NCBI RefSeq assembly: GCF_002009175.1
Contig: NZ_CP018047.1
Span: forward strand, 2,604,001 to 2,668,000
Direction: 5' to 3'
From: Streptomyces niveus
GTDB taxonomy: Bacteria > Actinomycetota > Actinomycetes > Streptomycetales > Streptomycetaceae
DNA length: 64,000 nt
Below, piece after piece: positions 50,875 through 60,547 of this stretch. The position numbers were made by a program, and so were the translations under genes. The notes beneath the pieces were generated by a model. The model ran no database searches. It had not been told where the DNA came from and saw nothing but the letters and a program-made list of their open reading frames with translations. The first letter of the stretch is position 1, and every line of letters starts with the position of its first letter.

Positions 50875-51283
50875 GGGTTCCTCCTCATGAGTCCGTTAGT
50901 CACAAACAAGAGGGGCTTGTCTACGCGCGCTGACACCCCTGGCAGCGGGCTCGACAGATACCCCGAGTGCGCTCGTGAGTCGGCGCTCCCCATCGCGCGT
51001 GACCCATTGACCCGAGCTCAATGGAGCCAACTATTAAGTACGGCTCGGCTGTAAACCACACTTAGCGCGTCTCGGTTTGACAACATCGAAGTACCCCCGC
51101 AGCCCGAAATCCGGACAAACTGAGCACAGACAGACACCCGCGAAACGGACCGTTAACCCATGTTCCGGATAGTGGAGGCCGATATCCGGACACTCGGCCA
51201 GGAAAACGGTTTGACGAACGGCCCGGCCCACCGCATCTTTCACGGTGGGCACGGGCCGTCGGATCACTCCCGCCGCCAGCGGG
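50875..51283. promoter_or_regulatory. Region between oppA2 and typA
   Basis: About 410 bases, no gene supported. The part at 51020-51180 is the most AT-rich nearby and presumably holds the oppA2 promoter on the minus strand; TTGTCA at about 51077-51082 and several TA-rich hexamers are candidates, but I could not fix a single pair. The typA terminator occupies the far end. Confidence 0.45.
51218..51259 (-). terminator. Terminator after typA
   Basis: ACGGCCCG and CCCACCG pair with CGGTGGG and CGGGCCGT with a small internal bulge, about 25 bases past the typA stop. Confidence 0.65.
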
Positions 51284-53170
51284 TCAGCGCTTGGCGCGCG
51301 ACGCGGCGCGGCCGCGCTCCTTCTGGTCCAGGACGACCTTGCGGATACGGACCGTCTCCGGGGTCACCTCGATGCACTCGTCGTCGCGGCAGAACTCCAG
51401 GGACTGCTCCAGCGACAGCCTGCGCGGCGGCACCACGTTCTCCGTCGTGTCGGCGGAGGCCGCGCGCATGTTGGTGAGCTTCTTCTCCTTGGTGATGTTC
51501 ACGTCCATGTCGTCGGCGCGCGAGTTCTCACCGATGATCATGCCCTCGTACACCTCGGTGCCCGGCTCGGTGAAGATGACACCGCGCTCCTGGAGGTTGA
51601 CCATCGCGAACGGCGTCACCGAACCGGACCGGTCGGCGACGAGCGAGCCGTTGTTACGGGTCCGCAGCTCGCCGAACCACGGCTCGTGGCCCTCGAAGAT
51701 CGAGTGCGCGATACCGGTGCCGCGGGTCTGGGTGAGGAACTCCGTACGGAAGCCGATGAGTCCGCGGGACGGCACGATCCACTCCATCCGGATCCAGCCG
51801 GACCCGTGGTTGGTCATGGTCTCCATACGGCCCTTGCGGGTCGCCATCAGCTGGGTGATCGCGCCCAGGTGCTCCTCGGGGCAGTCGATCGTCATGCGCT
51901 CGATCGGCTCGTGCAGCTTGCCGTCGATGTCCTTGGTGACGACCTCGGGCTTGCCGACGGTCAGCTCGAAGCCCTCGCGGCGCATCTGCTCGACCAGGAT
52001 GGCCAGCGCCAGCTCGCCTCGGCCCTGCACCTCCCAGGCGTCGGGGCGCTCGGTGTCCAGGACGCGCAGCGAGACGTTACCGATCAGCTCACGGTCCAGC
52101 CGGTCCTTCACCTGACGGGCGGTGACCTTGTGGCCCTTGCCGCCCTTGCCGACGAGCGGCGAGGTGTTCGTACCGATGGTCATCGAGATGGCCGGCTCGT
52201 CCACCGTGATCAGCGGCAGCGCGATCGGGTTCTCCAGGTCGGCCAGGGTCTCGCCGATCATGATGTCCGGGATACCGGCGATGGCGCAGATGTCGCCGGG
52301 GCCCGCCTTCTCGGCCGGCTTGCGGGTGAGCGCCTCGGTCATCATCAGCTCGGTGATGCGGACGTTGGACATCGTGCCGTCACGCTTGATCCACGTGACG
52401 GTCTGGCCCTTCTTCAGCTCACCCTGCTCGACGCGGCACAGCGCGATACGGCCGAGGAAGTTGTCGGCGTCCAGGTTGGTGACATGGGCCTGGAGCGGGG
52501 CGTCCTCGTCGTACACCGGAGCGGGGACGCTGCCGAGGATCGTGGAGAAGAACGGCTCCAGGTTGGTGCTGTCCGCCGGGACCGTACCGTCCTCGGGCTT
52601 GGTCAGCGAGGCGACGCCGTCACGGGCGCAGGCGTAGACGATCGGGAACTCGATCTGGTCCTCGTCCGCGTCCAGGTCGAGGAAGAGGTCGTACGTCTCG
52701 TCCACGACCTCGGCGATACGGGCGTCGGGCCGGTCCGTCTTGTTGATGCACAGGATGACCGGCAGCTTGGCCGACAGCGCCTTGCGCAGCACGAAACGGG
52801 TCTGCGGCAGCGGGCCCTCGGAGGCGTCGACGAGCAGGACGACCGCGTCGACCATCGACAGCCCTCGTTCGACCTCGCCGCCGAAGTCGGCGTGGCCCGG
52901 GGTGTCGATGATGTTGATCGTGACCAGGTTCGGGATGTCACCTGTACCGCCCTCCTTGGGGTGGTACTTCACCGCCGTGTTCTTGGCGAGGATCGTGATG
53001 CCCTTCTCACGCTCCAGGTCGTTCGAGTCCATCATCCGGTCGTCGAGGTGCTCGGCGGCGTGCGCGGCGAACGCGCCGGCCTGCTTCAGCATGGCGTCGA
53101 CCAGAGTGGTCTTGCCATGGTCGACGTGGGCGACGATGGCGACGTTACGGATGTCGTGGCGCGTGGGCAT
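51284..53170 (-). CDS. typA: Translational GTPase TypA/BipA
   Basis: A 628-residue ribosome-binding GTPase of the EF-G family, involved in ribosome assembly and stress adaptation (family knowledge). G1 is [14 protein letters not shown] (about 11-24), G3 is [14 protein letters not shown] and G4 is [10 protein letters not shown]. The unique C-terminal region has [20 protein letters not shown], ending in a basic tail. The ATG at 53170 gives the normal N-terminus MPTRHDIRN; the extension to 53254 has no support. A GAGAGAAG site lies 12 bases upstream. Confidence 0.96.
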   Translation of the reverse strand: MPTRHDIRNVAIVAHVDHGKTTLVDAMLKQAGAFAAHAAEHLDDRMMDSNDLEREKGITILAKNTAVKYHPKEGGTGDIPNLVTINIIDTPGHADFGGEVERGLSMVDAVVLLVDASEGPLPQTRFVLRKALSAKLPVILCINKTDRPDARIAEVVDETYDLFLDLDADEDQIEFPIVYACARDGVASLTKPEDGTVPADSTNLEPFFSTILGSVPAPVYDEDAPLQAHVTNLDADNFLGRIALCRVEQGELKKGQTVTWIKRDGTMSNVRITELMMTEALTRKPAEKAGPGDICAIAGIPDIMIGETLADLENPIALPLITVDEPAISMTIGTNTSPLVGKGGKGHKVTARQVKDRLDRELIGNVSLRVLDTERPDAWEVQGRGELALAILVEQMRREGFELTVGKPEVVTKDIDGKLHEPIERMTIDCPEEHLGAITQLMATRKGRMETMTNHGSGWIRMEWIVPSRGLIGFRTEFLTQTRGTGIAHSIFEGHEPWFGELRTRNNGSLVADRSGSVTPFAMVNLQERGVIFTEPGTEVYEGMIIGENSRADDMDVNITKEKKLTNMRAASADTTENVVPPRRLSLEQSLEFCRDDECIEVTPETVRIRKVVLDQKERGRAASRAKR

Positions 53171-53504
53171 GCTGGCTGGCGCTTCTCTCGATCGTGGGAT
53201 GCGGCGTTTCTTCCTCGTACGCCTGCCGGGCGGACACGCCACGGCCGTACCCATCGTACGGGGCTGGCGCGTCCGGGGCTTCCGGGGCCGATCCGGCGAG
53301 AGGCGGGGGCGCCCGCGAGCGGGGGCGGAGAGTGCTGGTGGGGCGGTCGGCGTCGGGTGCTGCGGGGTGTGGAATCGCCCGGGTCAGGGGGTACACACGA
53401 TCTTGCCCGCCGGGAGGCCCGGCGGGCAAGTGAATCGTCTGGCTTTCAGGGTCTGACCTGCTGGTTCTCTCCGTTTCTTCTTCTGTGCTACGGCTGTCCT
53501 TCTA
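53171..53504. other. Region between typA and the large lipoprotein gene
   Basis: About 330 bases, containing the typA 5' region and the terminator of the lipoprotein gene (53402-53430). G-rich sequence with GGGGGCGCCCGC-like stretches is seen; no clear gene or -10 box was found. Confidence 0.4.
53402..53430 (-). terminator. Terminator after the large lipoprotein gene
   Basis: CTTGCCCGCCGGG and CCCGGCGGGCAAG form a perfect 13-bp stem with a 3-base loop, about 75 bases past the stop on the minus strand. Confidence 0.8.
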
Positions 53505-56144
53505 CTACTCGTCGCTTTCGGACTCCGCCGCTTCGGGCTTCCGCGTCTGATCCGCCTCTTCCGTCTTATCCGCCTGCGGCGACTTCTCGGGGTCTGCCGA
53601 CTTCTCCGCCTTGGCCGACTTCTCGGGCTGTGCCGACTTCCCAGGGTTCTGGGGGCCGCTCTTGGCGGTGTTCTTGAAGCCGATGTCCTCGTAGCGCGGT
53701 GAGGCGAAGGCGAAGGCACCGGCGTTGGCCACGGAGGGCTTGGCCGCGACGAGCTGCGGGCGCTGGTAGAGGGGGATGGACCCGGCCGCGGCCCAGATGC
53801 GGGCGTCGGCCTGCCTGAGCAGATCGCGGGCCGCCTTCTCGTCCAGCTCGGAGGCGGCCTGGTCGAAGAGCTGGTTGATGTGGTCCGTACCGACGCGGGT
53901 GTAGTTCTGTTCCACCAGCAGCGAGCCGTCGGACGCGGGGACGGGCTTGGCGTAGATCGGCCGGCCGTCGGTCGCGGGGTAGGCGGTGGCGGGCCACGAG
54001 TACAGGGCGAGGTCGTAGTCGCCCGACGCGATGTGGTCCTTGAAGTAGTTGGCGTCGGCGACCTTGGTGATCTCCGTACGGATGCCGATGCGGTCGAGCA
54101 TGCGCGCGATCTTCTCGCCGACGGTACGCAGCTGCTCGGAGCCGGAGCCGGAGGGCAGGACGAAGCGCAGGGTGAGGGGCTTGCCGTCCTTGGCGAGCGG
54201 GCCGGGCAGGGCCGAGGCCGACGCGGATGTGGAGGCGGACGCGGACGCGGACGGGGAAGTGGAGGCCGAGGCCGAGGTGGACGCGGAAGCGGAAGCCGAG
54301 GACGGGGCCGCCGTGCCGCTCGGGGCGTACGCGCCGGCCATGCCGCCGCCGCCCGGCTGTCTGTCCTGGGCGCTGACGTCCGAGTCGTTCAGGGGCTCGG
54401 TCCGGCCGGTCAGCACCGCGCGCTGGAAGGCGGTGCCGTGGGCCGGGGCCATGACGCGCGCACCGGTCCCGGAGACGGGGGCGCCGCGTCCGGGCTTGTT
54501 GTCACCGACGATGTACGCGCCTTCGTCGGAGGCGCCTTCCGAATCGCTCTCCGAATCGCTCTCCGAGCCGCTCTCGGAGGCACTGGCGGAGGGGCTGCCC
54601 GAGGGACCGTCCGAAGCACTCTCGGGGCCCGAACCGGAACCGGACTCCGTGTCCCCTTCCTTGTCCTTCTTCGTGCCGTCCTCTTCCTCGGCCTTGGTCT
54701 TCTCCTTGTCCTTCTTCTTGTCGGCGTCGGCCTCGCTCCCGGCCTTCGTCCCGTCGTCCTTCTTCAGCGGACCGCCGGGCGTCCAGCCCGCGTCGGCGAG
54801 CAGCCCCTGCGCCTCCTGGGTGTTCTGCTCCCCGAGCGCGTCGCTGCTGTCGGCGTACGCCTGCTGTCCGGCCAGCGCCAGATGGCTGCCGGGCGGGTTC
54901 GCCGGCAGGCCCAGCGGCTTCAGCACGGCCTCGGCCAGCTTCTGCCGGTCCAGCGCGCGGGCGACAGCACGCCGTACCCGCTCATCCGCGAGCGGTCCGG
55001 TCTCCCCGTTGAGCGCGAGCTGGGTGAACGCGGGCTCCAGGGACTTCCGTACGACATAGGCCCGCAGGCCCTTCTGCTCCTTGGTGTACTTCGCGATCGC
55101 CTCGTCGGCCTTCTTGCGCGAGGCCTGCGCGGCCTCGGCCTTCTGGTCGTCGGAGTCGTTCTCGGCGGACGGCGACGCCGCTGCCGACGCCGACGCCGAC
55201 GCCGGCCCGGTGCCGGACTGCGGTCCGGCTCCGGCGCCGCCCTTCTTCTCATGGGCGGCCTTCTTGATCCGCTCCGCCACGGGGCTGTCGATCTCGGCGA
55301 GGTCGAGGGTGCCGTCGGCGAGCGCGGCGGCGCGCTTGTCACGCGACACGGCGCTCAGGACGATCGAGTCGAGCTTCGGCCGCGCGCCCCACCAGCGGGG
55401 GTTGCGCACGAGCGTCACCTGACGGTCCTCCCGGTCCAGCTCCTTGAGCTGGAAGGGACCCGCCGTGGCCTTGAGCTTGTTGCGCGCGCCGTCGTTGAAC
55501 GAGTTCGGCGCCCCCATCACGTCCTTCGGGTACAGCGGGCTGAAGAGGCCCCTCCAGTCGGCGTACGGCTTGTTGAAGGTGACCCTGACCTCAAGGTCGT
55601 CCGCGCCGCGCTCGATCTTCTGGATCCGCTCGTAACCGGCGTTGCGCGCGGTCCAGTACGCGGAGTCCTTGCCGCTCAGCGCGCGCCACTGGGCCACGAA
55701 GTCCGGGGCGCCGAGCTCGCGTCCGTCGCTCCAGACCGCCTGCTGGTTGAGCTTGTAGAGCACGACCTGCTTGGGCTCGCGCTCGACGATCTTCGCCGAC
55801 TCCAGATAGTCCGGGTTGCGCTGTGGACGGCCGGTCTTGTCGAGGGTGAAGAGGGAGGGCAGTACGGCTCCGGCGACGCGCGACGTCGTGGCGTCGGCGT
55901 CCGCCTGGAAGGTGTTGAGGGTCGTGGGCACCGTGTCGACGGCCCAGCGCAGTGTGCCCCCGTCCGCGATCCGGTCCCGTTCCGCCGGCCCGACGTCCTG
56001 GGCGGCCGCCGGAACCTCGCTCCGCTCGTCACCCGAGCTGCACGAGGCGAGCGCGGGGAGGGCGAGCACACCGGTGGTGATTAGTGCGACGGAACGGATG
56101 GTCCGGGAGCATGTCCTCCCGCGTGGGGCGCCGACCTTGGACAT
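53505..56144 (-). CDS. Large solute-binding lipoprotein with low-complexity inserts
   Basis: An 879-residue SBP_bac_5-type lipoprotein. The signal ends ALPALASC with Cys35. The first lobe has GGTLRWAVDTVPTTLNTFQA and QAVWSDGRELGAPDFVAQWR. Three unstructured inserts break the domain: a SASASAAASPSAEN block near residue 330, a KDKEKTKAEEEDGTKKDKEG plus SESDSESDSEGASDE block around 520-580, and a SASTSASASTSPSASASAS block near 640. The C-terminal tail is again Lys/Glu/Pro-rich. Family members are usually 520-600 residues, so about 250 are extra. No permease or ATPase is adjacent. The ATG at 56144 replaces an unsupported longer frame. Confidence 0.85.
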   Translation of the reverse strand: MSKVGAPRGRTCSRTIRSVALITTGVLALPALASCSSGDERSEVPAAAQDVGPAERDRIADGGTLRWAVDTVPTTLNTFQADADATTSRVAGAVLPSLFTLDKTGRPQRNPDYLESAKIVEREPKQVVLYKLNQQAVWSDGRELGAPDFVAQWRALSGKDSAYWTARNAGYERIQKIERGADDLEVRVTFNKPYADWRGLFSPLYPKDVMGAPNSFNDGARNKLKATAGPFQLKELDREDRQVTLVRNPRWWGARPKLDSIVLSAVSRDKRAAALADGTLDLAEIDSPVAERIKKAAHEKKGGAGAGPQSGTGPASASASAAASPSAENDSDDQKAEAAQASRKKADEAIAKYTKEQKGLRAYVVRKSLEPAFTQLALNGETGPLADERVRRAVARALDRQKLAEAVLKPLGLPANPPGSHLALAGQQAYADSSDALGEQNTQEAQGLLADAGWTPGGPLKKDDGTKAGSEADADKKKDKEKTKAEEEDGTKKDKEGDTESGSGSGPESASDGPSGSPSASASESGSESDSESDSEGASDEGAYIVGDNKPGRGAPVSGTGARVMAPAHGTAFQRAVLTGRTEPLNDSDVSAQDRQPGGGGMAGAYAPSGTAAPSSASASASTSASASTSPSASASASTSASASALPGPLAKDGKPLTLRFVLPSGSGSEQLRTVGEKIARMLDRIGIRTEITKVADANYFKDHIASGDYDLALYSWPATAYPATDGRPIYAKPVPASDGSLLVEQNYTRVGTDHINQLFDQAASELDEKAARDLLRQADARIWAAAGSIPLYQRPQLVAAKPSVANAGAFAFASPRYEDIGFKNTAKSGPQNPGKSAQPEKSAKAEKSADPEKSPQADKTEEADQTRKPEAAESESDE

Positions 56145-56465
56145 CGCCTCTACCTCTTCGTCCTGTTTGTGGAATTTAGAGATGATCACACCTATTGCCC
56201 ACCCACTGAAGAGGACCGATTCCCGCCGATCGCGGCGACACGGCGGCCGTGCGACCGAAACCCACCCGTACGGCGCAACGCGAAGCGCCACGCAGCCCCG
56301 CCGAAAGAGCGAAAATGGACGGGCGCGACATCAACGACGCGGAGCGCACGGCTGAGGTATGCGCCGGGAATCCCTGCACGTCCCTTCACAAGCGGGGATG
56401 TGACAAGCGACACTCGCAGGCGCGTTACCGATGGCATCGCTCCCCTGCGGAAGTGAGGGCAAGTC
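56145..56465. other. Divergent region upstream of the large lipoprotein gene
   Basis: About 320 bases between divergent genes. AT-richer sequence at 56160-56200 on the minus strand (TAGGTGTGATCATCT) and around 56300-56330 are the likeliest promoter positions, but no box pair could be chosen with confidence. Confidence 0.4.
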
Positions 56466-56705
56466 ATGTCCCAGCCGGAAGATCTGACAGCAGTCCACCG
56501 TCGTATCGATGAGCTCGTCCAACGCGTCGCGGACCTGGAGCGGACGGTCGGCCGGCTGAACGAAGCCGTACCGGCAGCGCCTTCCAGGCCCGCTCCCAAG
56601 GACCGTCCGGAAGTGGTGACCATCCCCGACGCGCCGTACAACGCGGCGCTGTGGACGGACTCCGACGACGAGGGTCTGGGGCTGCGGGACCGGCGCGCGC
56701 CCTAG
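56466..56705 (+). CDS. Small coiled-coil protein of unknown function
   Basis: A 79-residue protein. Residues 8-33 (LTAVHRRIDELVQRVADLER) are a strong amphipathic coiled coil, followed by a Pro-rich linker and an acidic WTDSDDEGLGLRD end. The ATG at 56466 has GTGAGGGC eight bases before it. It is divergent from the large lipoprotein gene and precedes the sdh operon by 133 bases. No domain was recognised. Confidence 0.7.
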   Translation: MSQPEDLTAVHRRIDELVQRVADLERTVGRLNEAVPAAPSRPAPKDRPEVVTIPDAPYNAALWTDSDDEGLGLRDRRAP

Positions 56706-56838
56706 CCGGGCGCCCCACCACGACCGCACGCGAGCAACGACGCGCACCACACGGAATCACCTGGCATCACTCGCCATCACCCGACCCGGCCCTTCGACCC
56801 CCCACCCGTTCCCACTCCATCTCCATACGGAGTTTTCG

Positions 56839-57660
56839 TTGGCAACAGGCACGGAACGACCTCAACTGGATACGGGCGTGCACGACAAGTCGCGCGCCGC
56901 CATCTCCGCCCGCCACCTGCGGACCGACCGCTGGTGGCTGGCGCCCGCCGCCACGGCGGCCGGGCTTCTCGCCTTCGTCGTGTACTCGACCTGGCGGGCG
57001 TTCGGCAACGCCCACTACTACGCGGCGCCCTACGTCTCACCGTTCTACTCACCCTGCCTCGCGGAGAACTGCGAGCCGATGAAGGCCGGCCCCAACCTGG
57101 AGATCTTCGGCAGCTGGTGGGGCCTCTCCCCAGCGCTGATCATCCTGATCTTCCCGCTGGGCTTCCGCATGACCTGCTACTACTACCGCAAGGCGTACTA
57201 CCGGAGTTTCTGGGCCTCGCCGCCCGCCTGCGCCGTGGCGGAACCGCACAAGAAGTACTCCGGCGAGACCCGCTTCCCGCTGCTCGTGCAGAACCTCCAC
57301 CGGTACTTCTTCTACGCGGCCGTCCTGGTGGCGGTCATCCTCACGTGGGACACGGCGCTCGCCTTCCGGAACTCGGACTACGAGTGGGGCCACATGGGCC
57401 TCGGCACGATCATCATGGTCGTCAACATCGTGCTGATCTGGCTGTACACCCTCTCCTGCCACTCCTGCCGCCATGTCATCGGCGGCAAGCTGAAGCACTT
57501 CTCCAAGCATCCGGTGCGCTACCGGCTGTGGGGCTGGGTCGGCACGCTGAATCACCGTCATATGCAGCTTGCCTGGGCCTCTTTGATCAGCGTCGCCCTC
57601 GCCGACTTCTACGTGTATCTGCTCGCGAGCGGGGTCTTCGACGATCCGCGCCTCTTTTAG
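56839..57660 (+). CDS. Succinate dehydrogenase membrane subunit, single-subunit (SdhC) type
   Basis: A 273-residue protein with five membrane segments and several His suitable for haem (LVQNLHRYFFYAAVL, GWVGTLNHRHMQLAW), a single fused anchor as in mycobacterial Sdh2 (memory). It passes electrons from the Fe-S subunit to menaquinone at the membrane. The TTG start at 56839 follows ACGGAG by about six bases. The flavoprotein gene starts 21 bases after the stop. Cys-rich turns (SPCLAENCEP, TLSCHSCRHV) are notable and of unknown use. Confidence 0.88.
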   Translation: MATGTERPQLDTGVHDKSRAAISARHLRTDRWWLAPAATAAGLLAFVVYSTWRAFGNAHYYAAPYVSPFYSPCLAENCEPMKAGPNLEIFGSWWGLSPALIILIFPLGFRMTCYYYRKAYYRSFWASPPACAVAEPHKKYSGETRFPLLVQNLHRYFFYAAVLVAVILTWDTALAFRNSDYEWGHMGLGTIIMVVNIVLIWLYTLSCHSCRHVIGGKLKHFSKHPVRYRLWGWVGTLNHRHMQLAWASLISVALADFYVYLLASGVFDDPRLF

Positions 57661-57681
57661 TGCTAGGGAGAGCCTTCAGCA

Positions 57682-59607
57682 ATGACGCAACTCGAACGCG
57701 AGCAGTGGGACGTCGTGGTGGTGGGCGCGGGCGGAGCGGGTCTGCGGGCCGCCATCGAGGCGCGTGAGCGTGGCGCCCGTACCGCTGTCATCTGCAAGTC
57801 ACTCTTCGGCAAGGCCCATACGGTGATGGCCGAGGGCGGTATCGCGGCCTCCATGGGCAATGTGAACTCCGGGGACAACTGGCAGGTCCACTTCCGCGAC
57901 ACCATGCGCGGCGGGAAGTTCCTCAACCAGTGGCGGATGGCGGAGCTGCACGCACAGGAAGCGCCGGACCGGGTCTGGGAGTTGGAGACCTGGGGCGCGC
58001 TCTTCGACCGCACGGCGGACGGGAAGATCTCCCAGCGCAACTTCGGCGGGCACGAGTATCCACGTCTCGCGCACGTCGGCGACCGGACCGGCCTGGAGCT
58101 GATCCGTACGCTCCAGCAGAAGATCGTCGCCCTCCAGCAGGAGGACTTCCGCGAATTCGGTGACTACGAAGCCCGGTTGAAGGTCTTCCAGGAGTGCACC
58201 GTCACCTCCGTACTGAAGGAGGGCGAACGGGTCTCGGGCACATTCTGCTACGAGCGCGAGTCCGGCCGCTTCTTCGTCCTGGAGGCGCCCGCCGTCGTCC
58301 TCGCGACCGGCGGGATCGGCAAGTCCTTCAAGGTGACGTCGAACTCGTGGGAGTACACGGGCGACGGGCACGCGCTGGCGCTGCTCGCCGGTGCCCCGCT
58401 GCTGAACATGGAGTTCGTTCAGTTCCACCCGACGGGCATGGTCTGGCCGCCCTCGGTGAAGGGGATCCTCGTCACCGAGTCGGTGCGGGGCGACGGCGGG
58501 GTGCTGCGCAACTCCGACGGCAAGCGGTTCATGTTCGACTACATCCCGGACGTCTTCAAGGAGAAGTACGCGGAGTCCGAGGCGGAGGGCGACCGCTGGT
58601 ACGAGGACCCGGACAACAACCGGCGCCCGCCCGAGCTGCTGCCCCGTGACGAGGTGGCTCGTGCCATCAACTCCGAGGTCAAGGCAGGCCGGGGCTCGCC
58701 GCACGGCGGTGTGTTCCTGGACGTGTCCACCCGTATGACGGCCGACGTCATCCAACGCCGACTGCCCTCGATGTACCACCAGTTCAAGGAGCTGGCGGAC
58801 GTCGACATCACGGCGGAGGCCATGGAGGTCGGCCCCACCTGTCACTACGTGATGGGCGGAATCGCGGTCGACTCCGACAGCGCCGCCACTCCGGGTGTCC
58901 CGGGTCTCTACGCGGCAGGCGAGGTCGCCGGCGGAATGCACGGCTCCAACCGGCTGGGCGGCAACTCGCTCTCCGACCTGCTGGTCTTCGGCCGGCGGGC
59001 CGGACTGCACGCGGCCGAGTACGCGGCGGCGCTCACGACACGACCGGTCCTCGACGAGGGCCAGATCGACGCGGCGGCCACCGAGGCGCTGCGGCCGTTC
59101 GGCGCGGAGGCGCCGGAGGGCGGCGGCGCGCCGGAGAACCCGTACAGCGTCCATCAGGAGCTCCAGCAGACGATGAACGACCTCGTCGGCATCATCAGGC
59201 GCGAGGGCGAGATGGAGCAGGCGCTTCAGAGGCTGGGCGAGCTGCGCTCGCGGGCGGCGCGCGCCGGGGTGGAGGGCCACCGGCAGTTCAATCCCGGCTG
59301 GCACCTCGCGATCGACCTGCGGAACATGCTGCTGGTCAGCGAGTGCATCGCCCTGTCGGCGCTGGAGCGCACGGAGAGCCGTGGCGGTCACACCCGCGAG
59401 GACTGGCCCGGTATGGCTCTCGACTGGCGCCCGGTCAATCTGCACTGCCGGCTGAACGATTCGGCGCGGGACCCCGCGACGGATCCCACGCTCGCCCGGA
59501 TCAGCCTCTCCCGGAAGACGACCGAGCCCATCCGTCCCGACCTGCTCGCCCTCTTCGAGAAGGAAGAGCTGGTCAAGTACCTCGCCGAAGAGGAGCTTCA
59601 CGAGTGA
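57682..59607 (+). CDS. Succinate dehydrogenase/fumarate reductase flavoprotein subunit
   Basis: A 641-residue flavoprotein that oxidises succinate. It has the FAD dinucleotide motif VVVVGAGGAGLRAAIEA (about 11-27) and KAHTVMAEGG, where the His carries covalent FAD. The substrate site includes FHPTGM and the Arg/His region CHYVMGGIAV, and the late NRLGGNSLSDLLVFGRRAG is typical. The ATG at 57682 follows AGGGAG. Its stop overlaps the next start as GTGA. Confidence 0.95.
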   Translation: MTQLEREQWDVVVVGAGGAGLRAAIEARERGARTAVICKSLFGKAHTVMAEGGIAASMGNVNSGDNWQVHFRDTMRGGKFLNQWRMAELHAQEAPDRVWELETWGALFDRTADGKISQRNFGGHEYPRLAHVGDRTGLELIRTLQQKIVALQQEDFREFGDYEARLKVFQECTVTSVLKEGERVSGTFCYERESGRFFVLEAPAVVLATGGIGKSFKVTSNSWEYTGDGHALALLAGAPLLNMEFVQFHPTGMVWPPSVKGILVTESVRGDGGVLRNSDGKRFMFDYIPDVFKEKYAESEAEGDRWYEDPDNNRRPPELLPRDEVARAINSEVKAGRGSPHGGVFLDVSTRMTADVIQRRLPSMYHQFKELADVDITAEAMEVGPTCHYVMGGIAVDSDSAATPGVPGLYAAGEVAGGMHGSNRLGGNSLSDLLVFGRRAGLHAAEYAAALTTRPVLDEGQIDAAATEALRPFGAEAPEGGGAPENPYSVHQELQQTMNDLVGIIRREGEMEQALQRLGELRSRAARAGVEGHRQFNPGWHLAIDLRNMLLVSECIALSALERTESRGGHTREDWPGMALDWRPVNLHCRLNDSARDPATDPTLARISLSRKTTEPIRPDLLALFEKEELVKYLAEEELHE

Positions 59608-60488
59608 GCGCCAGCACGACTCCGACTCCGAGCACATCCGACTCGTCCGCCTCGGTCCCGTCTCCGGGCCCGTCACCCGCCGCCGAAGCGGCCCCGTCCG
59701 CGGGGGCGACCGCGTCGACCTCCTACGAGGCCAAGTTCAAGGTCTGGCGGGGCGACGCGGAGGGCGGCGATCTGAAGGACTTCGCCGTCGAGGTGAACGA
59801 GGGCGAGGTCGTCCTCGACATCATCCACCGCCTCCAGGCGACGCAGGCGTCGGACCTGGCGGTGCGCTGGAACTGCAAGGCGGGCAAGTGCGGTTCGTGC
59901 AGTGCGGAGATCAACGGCCGGCCGCGGCTGCTCTGCATGACGCGGATGTCCACGTTCAGCCGCGAGGAGACGATCACCGTCACCCCGCTGCGGGCCTTCC
60001 CCGTCGTCAGGGACCTGGTGACGGACGTGTCCTTCAACTACCAGAAGGCACGGGAGGTACCCGCGTTCGTACCGCCGCCGGGAGTCGCCGCGGGCGAGTA
60101 CCGGATGCAGCAGGTGGACGTGGAACGCTCGCAGGAGTTCCGTAAGTGCATCGAGTGCTTCCTGTGCCAGGACACCTGTCACGTGGTCCGGGACCACGAG
60201 GAGAACAAGTCCTCGTTCGCCGGGCCGCGCTTCCTGATGCGGGTCGCCGAGCTGGACATGCACCCGCTGGACGGGGCCGAGGAGACCGGCCTGGACCGCA
60301 AGCGCACCGCGCAGGACGAGCACGGGCTCGGGTACTGCAACATCACCAAGTGCTGCACGGAGGTCTGCCCCGAGAACATCAAGATCACGGACAACGCGCT
60401 GATCCCGCTGAAGGAGCGGGTGGCCGACAAGAAGTACGACCCGCTGGTCTGGCTGGGCGACAAGATCCGCCGTCGCACGAACAGTTGA
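59604..60488 (+). CDS. Succinate dehydrogenase/fumarate reductase iron-sulfur subunit
   Basis: A 294-residue Fe-S protein linking the flavoprotein to the membrane anchor. Cys of WNCKAGKCGSCSAEINGRP plus LLC hold [2Fe-2S]. CIECFLCQDTC and YCNITKCCTEVCPENIK hold the [4Fe-4S] and [3Fe-4S] clusters. An extra N-terminal tail of about 40 residues of Ser, Pro, Thr and Ala (STTPTPSTSDSSASVPSPGP) precedes the fold. The GTG at 59604 is fixed by overlap with the flavoprotein stop. A strong hairpin follows. Confidence 0.94.
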   Translation: MSASTTPTPSTSDSSASVPSPGPSPAAEAAPSAGATASTSYEAKFKVWRGDAEGGDLKDFAVEVNEGEVVLDIIHRLQATQASDLAVRWNCKAGKCGSCSAEINGRPRLLCMTRMSTFSREETITVTPLRAFPVVRDLVTDVSFNYQKAREVPAFVPPPGVAAGEYRMQQVDVERSQEFRKCIECFLCQDTCHVVRDHEENKSSFAGPRFLMRVAELDMHPLDGAEETGLDRKRTAQDEHGLGYCNITKCCTEVCPENIKITDNALIPLKERVADKKYDPLVWLGDKIRRRTNS

Positions 60489-60492
60489 GCGC

Positions 60493-60530
60493 CGGGCGCC
60501 GGACGGGCACTGTGTTCCGTCCGGCGCCCG
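60493..60530. terminator. Terminator of the sdh operon
   Basis: CGGGCGCCGGACGG / CCGTCCGGCGCCCG (14-bp stem, 10-base loop), followed by a T-rich tract at 60538-60549, unusual for this genome. It lies between convergent genes. Confidence 0.85.
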
Positions 60531-60547
60531 CGTACCTGTTCCTTTTT

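Noticed and set aside
49132-51054. A 640-residue plus-strand frame opposite oppA2.
   Set aside because: Antisense shadow of the lipoprotein gene without domain or ribosome site.
51034-51267. A 77-residue minus-strand frame between oppA2 and typA.
   Set aside because: It covers the typA terminator and the AT-rich promoter patch, and has no ribosome site.
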